Of a stretch of DNA of 64,000 nt, positions 60,914 to 64,000 are shown one piece after another. The DNA is taken from contig NZ_JASNFN010000001.1 of NCBI RefSeq assembly GCF_030731085.1, forward strand, positions 310,001 to 374,000, read 5' to 3'. Under the pieces are notes generated by a model. That model made no database searches and was not told the DNA's origin. It worked only from the letters and a program-made list of their open reading frames with translations. This stretch comes from Blastococcus carthaginiensis (GTDB taxonomy: Bacteria > Actinomycetota > Actinomycetes > Mycobacteriales > Geodermatophilaceae). Each line of letters begins with the position of its first letter. Within the stretch, counting starts at the first letter, position 1. A program made the translations under genes and the position numbers.

Positions 60914-60958
60914 GTGCTAGCCGCTCCGCTTGCAAGAGCTAGCACGCGGGGCTACCGT
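60914..60958 (+). promoter_or_regulatory. promoter with inverted repeat for HTH-HbhA genes
   Basis: TTGCAA (60930-60935), 17 bases, TACCGT (60953-60958); GTG begins at 60966, giving a leaderless transcript. The inverted repeat gtgctagc (60914-60921) / gctagcac (60938-60945) surrounds the -35 box and is a likely operator, perhaps for the HTH protein itself. Confidence 0.65.
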
Positions 60959-60965
60959 CGAAGGC

Positions 60966-61430
60966 GTGCAGACCCCCGGTGAGTTCGTCCGCGAGCAGGT
61001 GACCACGGTCCGTTCCACGGTGGACCGGGTCGCCGGCAGCGTCGCGGACTCCGTCGCGGACGCCCCCGGCGTCTCGACGGTCGGCTCGTCGGTGGGCGAC
61101 TTCATCCGCGAGCAGCGCAACGCCGCGCGCGTCTCGCTGCGCGAGCTGGCCCGCACCGCGGGTGTCAGCAACCCCTACCTGTCCCAGGTGGAGCGAGGCC
61201 TCCGCAAGCCGTCGGCGGAGATCCTCGCGTCGATCGCCCGGGGCCTGAAGATCTCGGCCGAGACGCTCTACGAGCAGGCGGGGATCCTCGACCGGCGTTC
61301 CGGCAACCCGGACACCGTGGCGGCGATCCGCTCCGACGACGCGCTCTCCGAGCGGCACAAGGCCGTCCTGCTCGAGCTCTACGAGACCTACGTCCGCGAG
61401 CACCGGGCCTCGTCCCCGGCCGTCAGCTGA
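60966..61430 (+). CDS. XRE-family HTH regulator
   Basis: 154 residues. About 50 N-terminal residues, then HTH: FIREQRNAARVSLRELARTAGVSNPYLSQVERGLRKPSAEILASIARGL. Ends in a helical SDDALSERHKAVLLELYETYVREH. In mycobacteria the equivalent (Rv0474) precedes hbhA, as here with a 35-base gap. GTG at 60966 is 7 bases from TACCGT. Confidence 0.85.
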   Translation: MQTPGEFVREQVTTVRSTVDRVAGSVADSVADAPGVSTVGSSVGDFIREQRNAARVSLRELARTAGVSNPYLSQVERGLRKPSAEILASIARGLKISAETLYEQAGILDRRSGNPDTVAAIRSDDALSERHKAVLLELYETYVREHRASSPAVS

Positions 61431-61465
61431 CCATCCCCCCATCTCCCACTCCCGAGGAGTCCGGC

Positions 61466-62242
61466 ATGACCCCCACCCAGACCGTGAAGCAGTACGGCGA
61501 GTTCGCCGTGGCCCAGGGCCGCACCCTGGCCGAGCAGGCCCGCACCCCGCTGCTGGCCTTCGTCGGCGCCGGTGACCTGGCCGTCGAGCGCGCCCGCACC
61601 GTCGTCGCGCAGTTCCGCAGCACCGCCGAGGCGCTGCCGGGCGAGGCGCAGGTGCAGGCCGACCTCGCCGTCAAGGAGGCCCGCACCCGGGCCGCCGAGG
61701 CCGCCGGCACCGCCCGCACCACGGCGCACCAGCTGGCCGTCGCGGCCCGTCCCGAGGCGCTGCGCAGCACCGTCGCCGGCCTGGTCGGGACCGCCCGCAC
61801 CCAGGCGATCGCCACCGTGGAGACGCTGGCCGGGCGCGGCGCCGTCGTCGTCGAGGACCTGCGCCGCCAGCCCGGCGTCCGCCGCATCGTGCGCCGCGCC
61901 GAGGAGGCCGTCGACACCGTCGAGGAGCGCCTCGAGGACGTCTTCGAGGAGGGCGCCGAGGCCGTCGTCGAGGCCTCCAACGAGGTGACCTCGGTGGCGC
62001 AGAAGACCGCCGCGAAGGCGACCAAGGTCGCCGCGAAGGCCGAGGCCGAGGTCGAGGACGCCGCCGGGGCGGCCAAGGCCACCGCCGAGGAGGCCGTCGC
62101 GCCCCCCAAGCGCCGGACGACGGCCAAGAAGAGCACCCCCGCCGCCCGCAAGTCGCCGGCCCGGTCCACCTCGGCCCGCGTGACCCGGGCCCGCACGGCC
62201 AAGCCGGCCGACCCGACCGCCGTGCCCGCCAAGAAGAACTGA
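61466..62242 (+). CDS. HbhA-like helical, Lys/Ala-rich protein
   Basis: 258 residues, mainly one long amphipathic helix (EQARTPLLAFVGAGDLAVERART through EEAVDTVEERLEDVFEEG) with a basic, Ala/Lys/Pro-rich tail (PPKRRTTAKKSTPAARKSPAR) as in mycobacterial heparin-binding haemagglutinin. Role here could be surface adhesion, lipid droplet binding or nucleoid binding; not decidable. ATG with CGAGGAG upstream. Confidence 0.8.
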   Translation: MTPTQTVKQYGEFAVAQGRTLAEQARTPLLAFVGAGDLAVERARTVVAQFRSTAEALPGEAQVQADLAVKEARTRAAEAAGTARTTAHQLAVAARPEALRSTVAGLVGTARTQAIATVETLAGRGAVVVEDLRRQPGVRRIVRRAEEAVDTVEERLEDVFEEGAEAVVEASNEVTSVAQKTAAKATKVAAKAEAEVEDAAGAAKATAEEAVAPPKRRTTAKKSTPAARKSPARSTSARVTRARTAKPADPTAVPAKKN

Positions 62243-62260
62243 CGCCACGGCACCACCGAC

Positions 62261-62299
62261 CAGGGCCCCGGAGCTGTTCACCAGCGCTCCGGGGCCCTG
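62261..62299 (+). terminator. intrinsic terminator of the HTH-hbhA unit
   Basis: Perfect 14-bp stem: 62261-62274 (cagggccccggagc) with 62286-62299, loop of 11. Lies 18 bases after the HbhA-like stop. Confidence 0.85.
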
Positions 62300-62309
62300 T
62301 CGCGTCCGC

Positions 62310-62353
62310 CGCCCTTCCGGGCGAGTCGGCCGCTCGCCCGGCCCGGAAGGGCG
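62310..62353. terminator. second hairpin before the DUF2516 gene
   Basis: Perfect 13-bp stem: cgcccttccgggc (62310-62322) with gcccggaagggcg (62341-62353) and an 18-base loop. Eleven bases before the TAGGCT -10 of the next gene. Confidence 0.7.
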
Positions 62354-62377
62354 CGGGCCGCGAGTAGGCTGGCGGGC

Positions 62378-62665
62378 ATGGGTCTGTTCGACGGGTGGCT
62401 GCTGCTCGGCCTCTACTGGGCCTCCCTGGGGCTGACCGCGTGGGCGTTCGTCGACGCCCTCATCCGGCCTGCCGCGGGGTACGTGGCCGCCGGCAAGCTC
62501 ACCAAGCCCGGTTGGGCGGCGATCACCGGCCTGGCCCTGCTCATCATCTTCTGGCAGAAGACCCCGCTGTCGCTGCTCGGCCTGCCCGCCGTCATCGCGG
62601 CGATCGTCTACCTGGTCGACGTGCGTCCCGCCGTGGGCGGGATGCGCCGCGACAACACCTGGTAG
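62378..62665 (+). CDS. DUF2516 membrane protein
   Basis: 95 residues with three hydrophobic helices; WAFVDALIRPAAGYVAAGKLTKPGWAAI is the family core. Function unknown; the mycobacterial Rv0476 lies next to hbhA as here. TAGGCT at 62365-62370, 7 bases before ATG, suggests leaderless transcription. Confidence 0.87.
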   Translation: MGLFDGWLLLGLYWASLGLTAWAFVDALIRPAAGYVAAGKLTKPGWAAITGLALLIIFWQKTPLSLLGLPAVIAAIVYLVDVRPAVGGMRRDNTW

Positions 62666-62681
62666 CGGCCGCCCGCGGGGC

Positions 62682-62885
62682 TCAGCGCCGGTCGTCGGCC
62701 GGCATGACCACCCAGAGCAGCAGGTAGGCCACGAACTGCGGGCCGGGGAGCACGCAGGAGATCAGGAAGGCCACGCGCAGGCCGCTGCGCGAGAGCCCGT
62801 AGCGCCGGGCGATCCCGGCGCAGACGCCGGCGACCATCTTGTGGCGGGTGTCCCGGCGCAGCCGGTGCGTCGAAGGCGTCGTCAT
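62682..62885 (-). CDS. PspC domain membrane protein
   Basis: 67 residues. RLRRDTRHKMVAGVCAGIARRYGLSRSGLRVAFLISCVLPGPQFVAYLLLWVVMP is a full PspC domain with one or two helices. Phage-shock/envelope-stress associated family; some members bind anti-sigma or toxins. Faces the DUF2516 gene tail to tail. Confidence 0.9.
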   Translation of the reverse strand: MTTPSTHRLRRDTRHKMVAGVCAGIARRYGLSRSGLRVAFLISCVLPGPQFVAYLLLWVVMPADDRR

Positions 62886-62958
62886 GAGTGAAGCCTAGGG
62901 CGGCGGGCCGGGTCCGACCGGCCGGCGCGGCGGTCGGGCGCCGCAGCCGGTCGGGTGG

Positions 62959-63798
62959 TCAGCGGCCGAACACGCCGGCGGGTGGCTCGGGCGAGGGTTC
63001 GGCGTCGGCGTCCGGGACCGGCGGGGCGTTGCCGGTGAAACGGTCCAGCTCGTCGCCGTCGACCACGCGCGACGGCATCGGGTCGCGGGCGCACGCGCGG
63101 CTGAGCTCCGCCAGCGGCAGCTCCGCATCGGACGCGACGGCGACCAGGTTGCCGAACCGCCGGCCCCGGAGGACGCCCGGTTCGGCCAGCAGGCAGACGT
63201 GCCGGAATGCGGTGCGCAGCGTGGCGACCTGGCCGCGTGCGAAGCGCAGCGGCGGCCCGTCGGCGACGTTGGCCGCGCAGACGCCGCCGGGCCGCAGCGC
63301 CCGCGCGACCTCCGCCGCGAACTCGACGGTCGTGAGGTGGGCCGGCGTGCGGGCGCCGGCGAACACGTCGGTGATGACGACGTCGGCGCTGGCCGGGTGC
63401 AGCGCGGCGAGCGCCTCCCGTGCGTCGGCGGCCCGCACCCGCACCCGGGCCGACCGCGGCAGCGGCAGGTGCGCGCGAACCAGGTCGGTGAGCGGCTGGT
63501 CGATCTCGGCCACCCGCTGGCGGGACCCGGGGCGCGTGGCCGCCACGTAGCGGGGGAGCGTCAGCGCCCCGCCGCCGAGGTGGAACACGTCGAGCGGGGC
63601 GCCGGGCTCGGCCGCGGTGTCCAGCACGTGCCCGATCCGGCGGACGTACTCGAACTCCAGGTGCGCCGGGTCGGCCAGGTCCACGTGCGACTGCGGGGTG
63701 TCGTTCAGCATCAGCACCCACGAGCCGTCGCGGTCGGCGTCGGCGAGCAGCTCGGCGGTGCCGCCGTCGACGGGGACCGGGCCCGGAGGTGTCCTCAC
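62959..63798 (-). CDS. spermidine synthase-like methyltransferase-fold protein
   Basis: 279 residues. SAM-fold motifs DVFHLGGGALTLPRYVAATRPGSRQRVAEID and ADVVITDVFAGARTPAHL; N-terminus LLADADRDGSWVLMLNDTPQSHVDLAD resembles spermidine synthase beta strands but the polyamine pocket is not clear. Function uncertain, so no gene symbol. GTG 63798. Confidence 0.75.
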   Translation of the reverse strand: MRTPPGPVPVDGGTAELLADADRDGSWVLMLNDTPQSHVDLADPAHLEFEYVRRIGHVLDTAAEPGAPLDVFHLGGGALTLPRYVAATRPGSRQRVAEIDQPLTDLVRAHLPLPRSARVRVRAADAREALAALHPASADVVITDVFAGARTPAHLTTVEFAAEVARALRPGGVCAANVADGPPLRFARGQVATLRTAFRHVCLLAEPGVLRGRRFGNLVAVASDAELPLAELSRACARDPMPSRVVDGDELDRFTGNAPPVPDADAEPSPEPPAGVFGR

Positions 63799-63896
63799 CG
63801 TGCCGTCCCCGTCCGGCGCACGGCCGTCCCCGCTGACATCGGGGTCATGGTCGCACCCGCTGCCGTGGGCAGGCCTGAGTGGCTACCGTCCCGGGC

Positions 63897-64000
63897 GTGC
63901 GCCGGGTCCGCCTCTCCCCGCGGGAGATCACCGCCTTCGGCAGCCGTGGCGTGTCCATGGTCGCGCCGGCCCGGGTGCTCGAACCGGTGTCCGGCTTCGC
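63897..64000 (+). CDS. unidentified protein, 3' end outside the window
   Basis: GTG 63897 begins VRRVRLSPREITAFGSRGVS and is open to the window edge. TACCGT at 63884-63889 lies 7 bases before GTG, fitting a leaderless mRNA. Too short to assign. Confidence 0.5.
   Translation, partial: MRRVRLSPREITAFGSRGVSMVAPARVLEPVSGF

Overview
The window is a gene-dense, very GC-rich stretch (about 70% or more by eye) from an actinobacterium. Lineage markers are a mycothiol synthase (mshD), a GlnR-type regulator, an LmeA-like protein, an RsiG-type anti-sigma factor, an HbhA-like protein, many GTG starts and many stop/start overlaps of the form GTGA or ATGA. Gene content and style fit Geodermatophilaceae (Blastococcus, Modestobacter, Geodermatophilus), but the genus is an inference. 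I see no tRNA, rRNA, CRISPR array, transposase, integrase or phage gene. The window reads as core chromosome with a few hairpin-type repeats.

Layout. 1-2 kb: end of a BCCT osmolyte transporter and a palindromic intergenic element. 2-4.6 kb: polyhydroxyalkanoate synthase plus hydrolase. 4.7-8.2 kb: a tightly coupled three-gene envelope operon (PAP2-kinase fusion, lipoprotein, flippase-like membrane protein). 8.2-18 kb: betaine-type binding lipoprotein, two acyl-CoA dehydrogenases, YihY, two MFS exporters and a MarR regulator. 18-25 kb: HrpA helicase, a small HTH protein, an anti-sigma-type ATPase and a cytochrome P450. 25-31 kb: a collinear run on the minus strand of response regulator, histidine kinase, thioesterase, cysQ, cysD and cysN, with a small opposite-strand membrane gene between cysD and cysN. 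31-36 kb: siderophore-interacting protein, small stress-type proteins, a 42-bp-repeat coiled-coil gene and an LCP-family protein. 36-41 kb: pstSCAB with a PHO box.

41-59 kb contains a block collinear with M. tuberculosis Rv0811c-Rv0820 as I remember that map: pst, mshD, glnR, lmeA, thioredoxin, sulfurtransferase, DUF1416, nitrobindin-like, pabC-like and ygfZ. Extra genes sit in it: a SpoIIE phosphatase, a beta-helix protein, a TetR/epimerase pair, a DUF885 protein, nhaA and fur. 59-64 kb holds rsiG, asparaginase, an HTH/HbhA/DUF2516 set resembling Rv0474-Rv0476, pspC and a spermidine synthase-like gene.

Themes that link genes are sulfur metabolism (cysQDN; a cysteine-rich leader peptide ahead of sulfurtransferase-DUF1416), phosphate acquisition (PHO box, pst), thiol redox (mshD, thioredoxin) and envelope biology (flippase operon, LCP, LmeA). 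The items most worth a second look are the PAP2-kinase/lipoprotein/flippase operon, a three-copy hairpin repeat that sits only between convergent genes, the cysteine leader peptide, the RsiG protein with two perfect c-di-GMP motifs, paired TTGCATGCA operators at two loci, a frameshifted nhaA around a G12-CG-C12 palindrome, and a small membrane gene antisense within the cysDN gap.
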